DNA of 64,000 nt. It comes from RUG14300 sp964561145. GTDB lineage: Bacteria > Bacillota > Clostridia > Christensenellales > CAG-1252. This document shows positions 43,096-51,322 of this stretch, piece after piece; position 1 is the first letter of the stretch; the number at the start of each line of letters is the position of its first letter. Location: assembly GCA_964561145.1 (NCBI GenBank), contig CAZLNZ010000005.1, forward strand, positions 56,075 to 120,074, read 5' to 3'. The notes beneath the pieces were generated by a model. The model saw only the letters and a list, made by a program, of their open reading frames with translations. It ran no database searches and was not told where the DNA came from. Made by a program: the position numbers and the translations under genes.

Positions 43096-44247
43096 ATGAT
43101 GTTTAGTAAGAATAAAGATGATATACAACGCTTTCAAAATATGGCGGCTGATCGCCGTACTATAATAGATAACGCACCCGCCACGCCGCTTCCAAAAAGT
43201 TATGCGGTAAACGAAATGGCAAAGTCTCTTCACCCCGGTAGGATAGAGGGTGAAATAATGGACATTCAAGCCGTAGGCAGAGGATGTAAAAAAATAACCA
43301 TTAAGGCGAAAAGCGGAAAATTCCCATTCTTTAGAGCGGGTCAGTTTATTACATTGTCCTCAAGAGTGGATTCATCGCTGATAACAAGACCTTACTCCCT
43401 AACTTCTTCACCTTATCAAGCACTAGAGGGAATTATAGAGGTTATCGTTCAAAACAGCGGATTATTCTCGAGTTATCTTTGTGAAAGAGCAATAATCGGA
43501 GATAAATTAATAGTAGGTGAACCTTCCGGTGACTTTTATCATGACGATCTTCGTGACAGAGAAACCCTGTTTGCAATTGCAGGCGGTAGCGGAGTGACCC
43601 CCTTTATTTCAATGATGAAGAGTATTATAGAGGGTTCCGAGCAATTCAAATTGGTTCTTGTTTATGGTGCAAGAACTGAAGCGGACCTATTGATTGATCC
43701 TACAGAAATTAACAATGAGAATATAGAGATTCACGTGGTTCTTTCCCACGAGCAATCGGACAAGTACGACCACGGCTTTATTACCAAGGACATATTAAAG
43801 AAGTATATGCCGAAAAATTGCAGTGTTTTCGCTTGCGGACCCGATCAAATGTATTCTTTTGTTTTACCTCAAGTTGTTGAACTCGGTATTAACAAGTATA
43901 GCATAAGAAGGGAGCATAACTCGGTAGGTGACGCTACATTTATTGATAATCCGAAAACTTTCAACCTAAGGGTTAGAATTAGAGATAATGTTTATGAGAT
44001 GAAGGCAAAAGAAAACGAAACATTGATCACCGCTCTTGAAAGGGCAGGTATTCCTGCACCTGTAAAGTGCAAATCCGGAGTGTGTGGTTTCTGTCACAGC
44101 AGACTTGTATCGGGAGAGTACTTTGTTCCTGAAAAATACGAACATAGAAGAAAGGCTGACATCAAGTTCGGTTTCATACATCCTTGCTGCACATATCCTG
44201 CAAGCGATATGGAAATAGACGTTCCCGTTGTAGGAGGACTTGAATAA
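43096..44247 (+). CDS. FNR-type flavin reductase with C-terminal [2Fe-2S] ferredoxin domain
   Basis: A 383-residue electron-transfer protein. The FAD domain has FRAGQFITLSS and TRPYSLTSSP, the NAD(P) domain has AGGSGVTPFISMMKS and FACGPDQM, and the last 80 residues are a plant-type ferredoxin with ligands in CKSGVCGFC and CC about 30 residues later. This is the arrangement of oxygenase and desaturase reductases. It follows the CrtI-like gene by 1 nt, so it probably supplies or accepts its electrons. AGGAGG lies 9 nt before ATG 43096. Confidence 0.9.
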   Translation: MMFSKNKDDIQRFQNMAADRRTIIDNAPATPLPKSYAVNEMAKSLHPGRIEGEIMDIQAVGRGCKKITIKAKSGKFPFFRAGQFITLSSRVDSSLITRPYSLTSSPYQALEGIIEVIVQNSGLFSSYLCERAIIGDKLIVGEPSGDFYHDDLRDRETLFAIAGGSGVTPFISMMKSIIEGSEQFKLVLVYGARTEADLLIDPTEINNENIEIHVVLSHEQSDKYDHGFITKDILKKYMPKNCSVFACGPDQMYSFVLPQVVELGINKYSIRREHNSVGDATFIDNPKTFNLRVRIRDNVYEMKAKENETLITALERAGIPAPVKCKSGVCGFCHSRLVSGEYFVPEKYEHRRKADIKFGFIHPCCTYPASDMEIDVPVVGGLE

Positions 44248-44249
44248 TT

Positions 44250-44924
44250 ATGAGTCCCCTGAGTATTGTTTTTGTTGTACTATACTTAATAGCGCTCTGT
44301 TTCTATTTCTACACAAGACCGAGTGGAAACATTAAGCTTCGTGCAATAAATAAATATATAATGGCAACACTGTATTTAGTCTACGCAATAATACAGTTTG
44401 CATTAAATTACGAAGCAACGAGCTTCACTATGGTATTAATGGCTGCACTGGTGCTGGCATATCTGGGAGATATTTTCTTAGTATTCCAATTCGGTCGTGG
44501 CGGAGATTTCTTCTTGAGCGGAAACATATGCTTTGTTGTGTACTATATTGCGCTTTTTGCCAATCATGGTTTTGGCTTCGGAGATTATTTCTGGGTACTT
44601 ATACCCTGGGTGGTTCTATTGGGAACGTTTATTCTTCTGTCTCAAAAGTTCCCCAATGTCATCAAACTTGACAAGATGAGATGGCCGATGACGTTTTATC
44701 TCTCATCGATTATCTTACACGGAATGTTTGGCTTAGGCTGTATTGTTTTGCTTCCGACGTTGCCAATGATACTATGCGGAGTAGGCTCTGTGATGTTCAT
44801 GATTAGCGATATGATCTTAACGGTTGACAGATTTATAGTGCAAAACAATAAATGGATTGTTAGAGCTAATAGCTTGTTCTATTTTGGTGGGCTTATGTTA
44901 ATTGTGCTAAGCCTTGGTTACTGA
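44250..44924 (+). CDS. YhhN-family membrane protein (lysoplasmalogenase-like)
   Basis: A 224-residue membrane protein with about eight helices. The family acidic motifs are seen as LGDIFLVFQFG in the middle and ISDMILT near the end. YhhN/TMEM86 proteins cleave the vinyl-ether bond of lysoplasmalogens. That role fits an operon with a lipid kinase and a chain desaturase-type enzyme, and suggests ether-lipid or plasmalogen turnover, which is common in anaerobic Clostridia. Function by family; substrate is inferred. Start 2 nt after the previous stop. Confidence 0.82.
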   Translation: MSPLSIVFVVLYLIALCFYFYTRPSGNIKLRAINKYIMATLYLVYAIIQFALNYEATSFTMVLMAALVLAYLGDIFLVFQFGRGGDFFLSGNICFVVYYIALFANHGFGFGDYFWVLIPWVVLLGTFILLSQKFPNVIKLDKMRWPMTFYLSSIILHGMFGLGCIVLLPTLPMILCGVGSVMFMISDMILTVDRFIVQNNKWIVRANSLFYFGGLMLIVLSLGY

Positions 44925-44956
44925 TACAACCATGAGGTTAAACGGTATCCATTTAC

Positions 44957-44985
44957 TTGACAAAGCGGGTCAAACCCTTTAAAAT
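44957..44985 (+). promoter_or_regulatory. Promoter of the MATE exporter gene
   Basis: TTGACA (44957-44962), 17-nt spacer, TAAAAT (44980-44985). The spacer holds GGGTCAAACCC, a short palindrome (44968-44978) that could be an operator. Confidence 0.75.
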
Positions 44986-44994
44986 CATAGCGAT

Positions 44995-45026
44995 AAAAAG
45001 GTAGGTTGAAAAACTTACCTTTTTTT
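44995..45026 (+). terminator. Terminator-like hairpin between the MATE promoter and its start codon
   Basis: AAAAAGGTAGGTT (44995-45007) pairs with 45012-45024 with one wobble and a GAAA tetraloop, and seven T residues run 45020-45026. It can end transcription of the lipid operon upstream. It also lies immediately after the MATE transcription start and 1 nt before its GAGG ribosome site, so it may attenuate MATE. Confidence 0.8.
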
Positions 45027-45038
45027 GAGGCTTATACT

Positions 45039-46535
45039 ATGGAAAATGTAAAGAATAATAGTTTTAAAGAAAGAATACATAGATTCTTTTCCCCGATAGA
45101 TCTTACCGAGGGGCGTAGTTGGAAAGTTATATTAAAATTTGCTCTTCCGATTATTATTTCATATCTTTTGCAACAGCTATATGTATTGTCGGATGCCGCA
45201 ATTTGCGGTCAAACGTTGTCTGCGGATGAGGTCGCGGGAGTTAACGATACAGGTTGCTTGATTTTTATTTTCATGCAATTTGCATTTGGTTGTACGGCAG
45301 GCTTTTGTGTGGTATTATCCAATCACTATGGAGCAAATGATCTAAATGGTGTAAGAAGATCTTTTGCAACGCAGTTTATATTATGTTCGATAATAACCGT
45401 TATACTTACTGCAGTATCTATTTTGTGCATTAAACCTATGCTTAGTTGGATAAATGTTACCCCTCAGAATATGGGCGTATATAAGGCAGCATACACCTAT
45501 TGTTTTGTTATCTTCTGTGGCTTTATTGCACAGCTTTTCTATAATTTCTCAATAAGTGTTTTAAGGAGCGTGGGCGATTCGGTAACACCGCTGGCTTTTC
45601 TCTTGGTATCAACTGCATTGAATATTGTATTGGATATAGTATTTATTAAGTGTTTCCATTGGGGTGTTGCGGGTGCGGCAGGAGCAACGGTATTAACACA
45701 ACTACTTGCAACTATTGCTTGTTTTATATACACGTTTAAGAAATACAGACATATTTGCCCTACAAAGGAAGATTTCAAGGTATCCTTAAAGGAGATAGTT
45801 GAGCATTTGAAACAGGGGATTCCCCTTGGCTTACAGTTTGGTATTTTGTCAATAGGCTTAATAGTAATGCTTTCGGAAACCGTCAAGTTCGATTTATTAC
45901 CCGATGGATTAATGATAGACACAAAACCTGCCCAAAACGGTGTAGGTGCGGCGAACAAGCTTATCGAGTTTGCAATGGCACCGTTATCTGCTTTTGGAAC
46001 GGCGATGGTAAGTTTCAATGCACAGAATCTCGGAAAGGGTAATTTTGATAGAATTAAGAAGGGGACCAACCAAGGAATGGTGATGATACTTATTTTAAGT
46101 GTTATTTGTGGCGGTGTAGGCTTACTATTAACGATAAACGGAGCTTATCAACACATATTTTTAAGTGCTGAAAAAATAACTGATCTTTCATTGCACTACG
46201 GGACATTGTTTTTATACATAGATTTCGGTTTATTCCCCTTTTTAGGCTTGTTATTTATATGGCGAAGCGGAGTTCAAGGCATAGGAAAATCTAATTGGAC
46301 ATTACTTGCAGGTGGAGCGGAGCTTGTTGCAAGGGTGTTAATATGTACGTTTTTACCTGCTCTTTTCAACGGAGGACCGATAGATGCCGGTGCGAGCAAT
46401 GCTGCATATATAGCTCTTTGCTTTGGAGATTCGGGAGCTTGGATTTTAGCGGATGTCATATTAATAATCCCATATATCAAGCACATATTGAAAAAGGATT
46501 ACAGGTTTTTAAAGCTTGACAAGGCAAGTGCATAA
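45039..46535 (+). CDS. MATE-family multidrug efflux transporter
   Basis: A 498-residue, 12-helix exporter that uses a Na+ or H+ gradient. The family N-terminal block is seen in LKFALPIIISYLLQQLYVLSDAAICG, the two-fold repeat in ISVLRSVGDSVTPLAF and FNAQNLGKGNFDRIKKG, and GVQGIGKS in the second half. ATG 45039 is chosen over a TTG at 45006 because that TTG lies inside a terminator hairpin. GAGG is 8 nt upstream. Substrate unknown. Confidence 0.9.
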   Translation: MENVKNNSFKERIHRFFSPIDLTEGRSWKVILKFALPIIISYLLQQLYVLSDAAICGQTLSADEVAGVNDTGCLIFIFMQFAFGCTAGFCVVLSNHYGANDLNGVRRSFATQFILCSIITVILTAVSILCIKPMLSWINVTPQNMGVYKAAYTYCFVIFCGFIAQLFYNFSISVLRSVGDSVTPLAFLLVSTALNIVLDIVFIKCFHWGVAGAAGATVLTQLLATIACFIYTFKKYRHICPTKEDFKVSLKEIVEHLKQGIPLGLQFGILSIGLIVMLSETVKFDLLPDGLMIDTKPAQNGVGAANKLIEFAMAPLSAFGTAMVSFNAQNLGKGNFDRIKKGTNQGMVMILILSVICGGVGLLLTINGAYQHIFLSAEKITDLSLHYGTLFLYIDFGLFPFLGLLFIWRSGVQGIGKSNWTLLAGGAELVARVLICTFLPALFNGGPIDAGASNAAYIALCFGDSGAWILADVILIIPYIKHILKKDYRFLKLDKASA

Positions 46536-46544
46536 TAATTAGAG

Positions 46545-46573
46545 ACACGTAGTATAAAAGCTACGTGTTTTTA
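46545..46573 (+). terminator. Terminator between convergent genes
   Basis: ACACGTAG (46545-46552) pairs with CTACGTGT (46561-46568), followed by TTTTTATTTT. It ends the MATE gene and touches the stop codon of the convergent regulator. Confidence 0.85.
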
Positions 46574-47428
46574 TTTTCCGTACAGTGCAAGGAAGGCGGC
46601 ATGATACGCTATTTCCGATTTGTCGGGATTATTATATATAAGGCAGTTTTCAATAGTTAATCCATCGAGTCGACGATCATTTTTATCTTTTATAATAACT
46701 ATTGTATCCGGTTTGGCAAAGGCATTAATCTGGTTTACAATATCCGATAAGGCAACGGAAAAGCACTTGTTGTCCGATTCTTCCTTATCTATACCGTTTT
46801 GATAGGCAAGCACATTTTCCACAGACAATCTGCCTTTCTCGATGTGGAGGATTGAGGTGACGAGCTTTCCGATATCCAAGGAAAAACTATTATTGTCGAT
46901 ATATGTATAGTTGATGCTTTCCCCGATTGAGAGCAGAGCAACACTATTTTTGTTTAGTTTGTTCTTGATTACTCTTCCCATTGCGTGCCAATACTTCTCA
47001 ATGTGTATTTCGCAATTAAAGTCGTTACAATCTTTTACAGTTACAGATTGTTCGGAAAGGATATAAACAAAGAGGGGTTCGTTTTCAAAATGTTTTGAAA
47101 TATCGGCTAGCAGCTCTTGACTTATTGACTTATCGAAGACCTTTTGAAATAGAATGTTACCACCAAGTGTTGCCAATCTTATAGAGCATTGGTTATTGCC
47201 ATTTTCGACAATTACGATAAAGCCTTTTTGGTTAACATTAATAACAGAGGGCGGTTTGCCGCTTTTAACCTTTCTAATGTCGCAGGTAATAAAACCTTCT
47301 TCTGCCAGTCTATCGACAGCCTTTAAAACCGTTGTCATGCTATAGCCCGACAGTTTTTTAATATCCAGCTTTGTAGAATCCTTTCTATTGGTAATGATTT
47401 CAAGTATTTTTCCTATTTTTTCGTCCAT
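46571..47428 (-). CDS. ROK-family-like transcriptional regulator without kinase motifs
   Basis: A 285-residue protein. Residues about 1-60 are a winged helix-turn-helix (LDIKKLSGYSMTTVLKAVDRLAEEGFI). The rest has the size and secondary-structure pattern of a ROK domain, with FIVIVENGNNQCSIR at the phosphate-1 place and SVALLSIGESINYTY, but the kinase DxGxT residues and the Cys-rich zinc motif are absent. It is probably a sugar-sensing NagC/XylR-type regulator with a degenerate sensor. The ATG lies 6 nt after a TATAAT box and has no ribosome site. It is divergent from the COG2509 gene. Confidence 0.72.
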   Translation of the reverse strand: MDEKIGKILEIITNRKDSTKLDIKKLSGYSMTTVLKAVDRLAEEGFITCDIRKVKSGKPPSVINVNQKGFIVIVENGNNQCSIRLATLGGNILFQKVFDKSISQELLADISKHFENEPLFVYILSEQSVTVKDCNDFNCEIHIEKYWHAMGRVIKNKLNKNSVALLSIGESINYTYIDNNSFSLDIGKLVTSILHIEKGRLSVENVLAYQNGIDKEESDNKCFSVALSDIVNQINAFAKPDTIVIIKDKNDRRLDGLTIENCLIYNNPDKSEIAYHAAFLALYGK

Positions 47429-47434
47429 TGCATT

Positions 47435-47440
47435 ATTATA
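47435..47440 (-). promoter_or_regulatory. -10 box of the ROK-like regulator, apparently leaderless
   Basis: TATAAT on the minus strand (47440 to 47435) ends 6 nt before the ATG at 47428. I find no good -35 at 16-18 nt, so the promoter may need an activator. Confidence 0.55.
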
Positions 47441-47508
47441 GCGTAGAATGGAAAAAGAATTCTTGAGATAAACGCTAATAAATGTCGTAAAAAGGATTTA
47501 TCAATACG

Positions 47509-47537
47509 TTTCAATTTTTGTAAAGATATGATATAAT
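47509..47537 (+). promoter_or_regulatory. Promoter of the COG2509 flavoprotein gene, apparently leaderless
   Basis: TTTCAA (47509-47514), 17-nt spacer, TATAAT (47532-47537), then 7 nt to ATG 47545. No ribosome site can fit. Confidence 0.7.
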
Positions 47538-47544
47538 TCAAAAT

Positions 47545-49059
47545 ATGATAACACTTCACGATATAAAATTGCCATATGATACAGGTCTTGAGGAGATAAA
47601 AAAGACTTGTGCAAAGAAAGCCGGTATCAATCCTTCTAGAGTAAAAACCTTTCGTATATTAAGAAGGTCTCTCGATGCTAGAAATCCCTCTCAGATAAGA
47701 TACGTATATTCTGTCAAAATCGGAATAGAGGAGGAGGGGGAATATTCTTATTCTATAGATAAGGTAACCTCCAAGTACCGTCCTATTGTAATAGGTTTTG
47801 GACCTGCAGGTATGTTTGCATCACTTGTTTTGGCACGCTCGGGACTTCATCCCATAGTATTTGAAAGGGGAGAGTGTGTTGAAAAACGTAAAAAAACGGT
47901 GGAGCTATTCAGAAGCACGGGTATATTGGATACCGAGAGCAACGCTCAATTCGGAGCAGGCGGTGCAGGAGCATTTTCCGACGGAAAGCTTAACACCGGC
48001 ATAAAGGGCGGTGAAAGGATTGAATTTGTACTAAGGACCTTTGTTTCCCATGGTGCAGACGAACAAATACTTATAGATGCTAAGCCGCATATAGGAACAG
48101 ACAAACTTTTACCTATGGTATCGAGCTTTGCCGAAGAAGTAACGTCACTTGGCGGAAGCATACATTATTCCGCCAAGGTTAAGGATATTGATTTTTACAA
48201 CGATTATGCCATAGTTAAAACGGATGATGGTGAGTATAAGACGGATAAAATCGTTCTTGCCATCGGTCACAGTGCAAGGGATACTTATAGAATGCTTAAG
48301 GAAAAGAATCTTGTAATGGAGAGTAAATCCTATTCGATGGGATTCCGTGTAGAGCATTTACAAGAGGAAATAAGCAAAGCCCTATATCGTGATGCCTATG
48401 ATAAATTACCCCCTGCCGACTATAAACTTGTGAAGCACACCTCCTACGGCGGCGTATATACCTTTTGTATGTGCCCCGGGGGCTATGTTACGGCTACTTC
48501 TTCCGAGGAGGGCGGCGTTGTAACAAACGGAATGAGCTATTCTTCTCGTGACGGAAAAAACGCCAATAGCGGCGTATTGTTTACTATAAACGGAGCAGAA
48601 GACCCGTTTGAGAATATTCAAAACCAAGTTAACCTGGAGCGGAAGGCATTCGAGTTGGGCGGTGGGAATTTTAACGCCCCTTGTCAATTGCTCGGTGATT
48701 TTATAACCGGAAAAGATAGTCGCTCCTTTGGTCGTATTCAGCCAACCTATAAGCCGGGTGTTAAATTCGCAAGATTGGATAAGGCGTTGCCAAACAATGC
48801 AGTCAATGCCTTCAAGGAAGCATTGGCCTCTTTTGGAAAGAGTATAAAGGGCTTTGATTGTAACGATGCACTGCTTACCGGATTTGAAACCAGAAGTTCT
48901 TCACCTTTAAGGATCGTAAGAGGAGAAGATTTTAACGCATTGGGAAGCAATATATTATATCCTTGCGGAGAGGGCTGTGGTTATGCAGGCGGTATTACTT
49001 CTGCCGCAGTTGACGGTATTAAGGTTGCGGAGGCAATAATTGCGAGCTTAAAACTATAA
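47545..49059 (+). CDS. COG2509-type FAD-dependent dehydrogenase
   Basis: A 504-residue flavoprotein of an uncharacterised but widespread family. A ferredoxin-like N-terminal extension (about 1-80, ending in the YVYSVKIGIE strand) precedes the FAD Rossmann motif VIGFGPAGMFASLVLARSG. NAQFGAGGAGAFSDGKLNTG, GGVYTFCMCPGG and a terminal block with LYPCGEGCGYAGGITSAAVDG complete the family pattern. The in vivo substrate is not known. Translation appears leaderless. The role cannot be deduced from neighbours. Confidence 0.9.
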   Translation: MITLHDIKLPYDTGLEEIKKTCAKKAGINPSRVKTFRILRRSLDARNPSQIRYVYSVKIGIEEEGEYSYSIDKVTSKYRPIVIGFGPAGMFASLVLARSGLHPIVFERGECVEKRKKTVELFRSTGILDTESNAQFGAGGAGAFSDGKLNTGIKGGERIEFVLRTFVSHGADEQILIDAKPHIGTDKLLPMVSSFAEEVTSLGGSIHYSAKVKDIDFYNDYAIVKTDDGEYKTDKIVLAIGHSARDTYRMLKEKNLVMESKSYSMGFRVEHLQEEISKALYRDAYDKLPPADYKLVKHTSYGGVYTFCMCPGGYVTATSSEEGGVVTNGMSYSSRDGKNANSGVLFTINGAEDPFENIQNQVNLERKAFELGGGNFNAPCQLLGDFITGKDSRSFGRIQPTYKPGVKFARLDKALPNNAVNAFKEALASFGKSIKGFDCNDALLTGFETRSSSPLRIVRGEDFNALGSNILYPCGEGCGYAGGITSAAVDGIKVAEAIIASLKL

Positions 49060-49067
49060 AAAAATGC

Positions 49068-49096
49068 TTTACCTGCTTTGATAAAATGGCTATAAT
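49068..49096 (+). promoter_or_regulatory. Promoter of the HdeD-like membrane protein gene
   Basis: TTTACC (49068-49073), 17-nt spacer, TATAAT (49091-49096). Confidence 0.75.
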
Positions 49097-49129
49097 AGAG
49101 GAGAAATCTAAAATAAACGGAGGTTTATT

Positions 49130-49711
49130 ATGGGCAAAAAGAAAAAAGGTGAAAGCGTATCTAATGCTGCCAGCTCTGCAAAACGTAATCCTTTAAGCTC
49201 AACGGCTATAAGACTTGCAGGCTTTGTAGTTGCTTTTGTTGGAATATTATTAATAATTGAAAGGTCGGCAATTACAAATACGGCACTTCAGATTATTTCA
49301 ATATTGATGATGCTTTCAGGTTTATTTATGGTATCCGGCAACTTTAAGAGAATGTTGAAGAAAGATAACGGTTCTGAAGTTATATTATTTTTCTTCCTTG
49401 GAATAATCCTTATTGCGGTAGGCATTCTATTCCTTATTTATCAAGGGATGATAGGTACCTGGGCATTGGTTATAATAGGTTGTGCCATTGCCGCCTACGG
49501 CTTGTTGATGTTGATAAAAACATTGGTCGGCAAGCAGAGTCAGGCACGCAAAACCCTTAACGTAGTTATTGCTTTATTTATGATAGTAGTAGGAATACTT
49601 ATCGCCTTACTTAAAATTAGCGAAGTAGGAAATGCAAGTAATGGCGTTTGCTACATTATCTTCGGTTCTTTCGCAACGGCGTTGGGTGTGACTGAAATCC
49701 TTGTTTACTAG
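49130..49711 (+). CDS. DUF308/HdeD-like integral membrane protein
   Basis: A 193-residue protein with a basic N-terminal tail (MGKKKKGES) and about six hydrophobic helices in pairs, e.g. LAGFVVAFVGILLII and IILIAVGILFLIYQG, the spacing seen in HdeD/DUF308 proteins. HdeD is linked to acid tolerance in enterobacteria, but the role in Clostridia is not known. CGGAGG precedes the ATG. Single gene with its own promoter and terminator. Confidence 0.75.
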   Translation: MGKKKKGESVSNAASSAKRNPLSSTAIRLAGFVVAFVGILLIIERSAITNTALQIISILMMLSGLFMVSGNFKRMLKKDNGSEVILFFFLGIILIAVGILFLIYQGMIGTWALVIIGCAIAAYGLLMLIKTLVGKQSQARKTLNVVIALFMIVVGILIALLKISEVGNASNGVCYIIFGSFATALGVTEILVY

Positions 49712-49764
49712 AGATTTATGAAGTCGAAAAGGGAACAAAAAACATTAACATAGTGTAATACACA

Positions 49765-49822
49765 AAACCTGCAGCTTTAATAAATACTGTTGTATTTATT
49801 AAGACCGCAGGTTTATTTTTTT
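49765..49822 (+). terminator. Terminator of the HdeD-like gene
   Basis: AAACCTGC (49765-49772) pairs with GCAGGTTT (49807-49814). An inner stem TTAATAAATAC (49777-49787) pairs with 49792-49802. A T run follows. Confidence 0.88.
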
Positions 49823-49844
49823 AATACTCAAACATAATTTTACT

Positions 49845-50831
49845 ATGACATTAACTACTTACGAGAGTATTTTTCTCCTTCTTAGCGGTTCCGGATTGTT
49901 TCTTCTGGGAATGCGTTTAATGGGGAAGGCAATTGAAGGAATGGCACTTGATAAAATCAAGGCACTTTTTAAAGGACTTGGAAATAGAGGCATAATCTGT
50001 TACCTATTGGGAATGGGAGTAACCTCGATAATACAAGCCTCGGATGCAACGGTCGCATTGGGTATGACCCTTTCCGATAAGGAACTTCTTTCGGTAAAGC
50101 AAGCAACCTATATTTCTTTGGGAGCAAGGCTGGGAACGACAATAACGGGAATTCTGGTTGCATTTTCTACACTGAACATAACGCCGATTTTGATGTCGCT
50201 TACCCTTATCGGAGTCATAATGATTATCTTTTTCAAGGATAAGCGTGTAAACGATATCGGACAAATAATAGCAGGCTTAGGTGTTCTTTTTGTCGGAATA
50301 TATCTTATGGGCTTTGCAATTAAGGCGAATATTGGGATTTCCGAATTCTTTACCGAGATATTTTCAAAAATCAATTTCCCGCCATTGCTTTTTATATTGG
50401 GCGTAATCTTTACTGCATTAATGCAATCCTCCTCTGCGATGTCGGGATTGTTGATTGTTATGATAGAGGGTGGTTCCTTGAGCTTTGCCTCTGCTATTTT
50501 TATAGTAATCGGTGCAACCGTAGGGACTACAATGGTACCATTGGTTGCCTCCTTTTCAATGAAAGCTCCGGCTAAGAGGATATCTTTTAATTATACTTTT
50601 ACGGCACTTTGCGGAGCTTTGGTTATTGGAACAATTGTTTGGATTTTCCGCAAGGGTATATGTTCGATCTTTGACGGAATATCAATAGGTGCCTGGAAAA
50701 TTGCCATTTTCAATGTATGCTATAGTCTTACCTCTTCATTATTAATGCTTCCTTTTGTGCCGGCTATCACAAGACTTAGTGAAAAAGTCATTCACGATGA
50801 AAAGACAAGCGATAAAGAGGAAGAAACGTAA
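49845..50831 (+). CDS. Na+/phosphate cotransporter-family membrane protein (NptA/YjbB type)
   Basis: A 328-residue protein with two inverted repeats of the Na_Pi_cotrans domain. The second repeat has the canonical MQSSSAMSG and GATVGTTMVPL. In the first, the expected QSSSA reads QASDA and the usual GANIGTT reads GARLGTT, so substrate or ion binding may be changed. It lacks the C-terminal PhoU domain common in longer homologues. No ribosome site precedes the ATG; CATAAT ends 6 nt upstream, so this may be another leaderless start, with a weak -35. Confidence 0.85.
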   Translation: MTLTTYESIFLLLSGSGLFLLGMRLMGKAIEGMALDKIKALFKGLGNRGIICYLLGMGVTSIIQASDATVALGMTLSDKELLSVKQATYISLGARLGTTITGILVAFSTLNITPILMSLTLIGVIMIIFFKDKRVNDIGQIIAGLGVLFVGIYLMGFAIKANIGISEFFTEIFSKINFPPLLFILGVIFTALMQSSSAMSGLLIVMIEGGSLSFASAIFIVIGATVGTTMVPLVASFSMKAPAKRISFNYTFTALCGALVIGTIVWIFRKGICSIFDGISIGAWKIAIFNVCYSLTSSLLMLPFVPAITRLSEKVIHDEKTSDKEEET

Positions 50832-50860
50832 AAGATTAGATATAAGCTCCAAACTAAACA

Positions 50861-50902
50861 AAAAAATTCCCACCTTTTTTTATACATTGTTGGGTAGGGA
50901 AT
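50861..50902 (-). terminator. Candidate terminator of the NYN gene
   Basis: ATTCCC (50867-50872) pairs with GGGAAT (50897-50902), extended by ACC/GGT with one bulge. On the minus strand seven T residues follow. It would end the NYN transcript about 420 nt past its stop, leaving intergenic repeats in its 3' untranslated region. Confidence 0.55.
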
Positions 50903-50979
50903 GGAATTGGTACCAATTTCAAAGGCGAAGCCTGCAGTCGAACTCCGTAGGAGCGATGTTCACATCGGTATCTCATCCT
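50903..50979 (+). repeat. Modular intergenic repeat, copy A (head missing)
   Basis: Has the GAAATTGG-type stem, the CTCC/GGAG stem and GATGTTCACATC, ending CGGTATCTCATCC. The TGTCATACTGAGCG head is absent. Confidence 0.8.
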
Positions 50980-51052
50980 TGTTAAAAGCAATATCGATAA
51001 AATATACTAAAATAAGGTATAAAGACCAAGCTCTTACCGGTATTTCTATATA

Positions 51053-51085
51053 AAATGTCATACTGAGCGAAAGGCATGTGGTATA
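51053..51085 (+). repeat. Modular intergenic repeat, copy B (head only)
   Basis: TGTCATACTGAGCGAAAGG followed by CATGTGGTAT. The 70 nt between copies A and B closely match those between the two copies at 61166 and 61315. Confidence 0.75.
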
Positions 51086-51184
51086 ACAAATTTACAAATA
51101 ATTCAAATGACAAAAAATTACCTAGAAAATAATGTAAGTAAATTCTGTATTATTAACTAAACATATACCGCTGAAACATCTAAA

Positions 51185-51260
51185 ATGTCATACTGAGCGA
51201 AAAGCGAAAGCTTGGAGTCGAACCCTGAAAGGGCGACACCTTGGTGTCGGTATCTCATCC
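51185..51260 (+). repeat. Modular intergenic repeat, copy C (complete)
   Basis: Head TGTCATACTGAGCG, stem AAGCGAAAGCTT, AGTCGAA, stem CCCTGAAAGGG, stem GACACCTTGGTGTC, tail GGTATCTCATCC. A further tail copy follows at 51302-51322 and abuts the NYN stop codon. Confidence 0.88.
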
Positions 51261-51322
51261 GCATTATTATACCAACAAAGAACCGCCGAGGGTATATTCT
51301 AGGATCGGTATCTCATCCGCAT

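Noticed and set aside
45539..46069. 176-residue minus-strand frame inside the MATE gene
   Set aside because: Antisense shadow of a strongly conserved transporter sequence; composition and lack of a start signal argue against coding.
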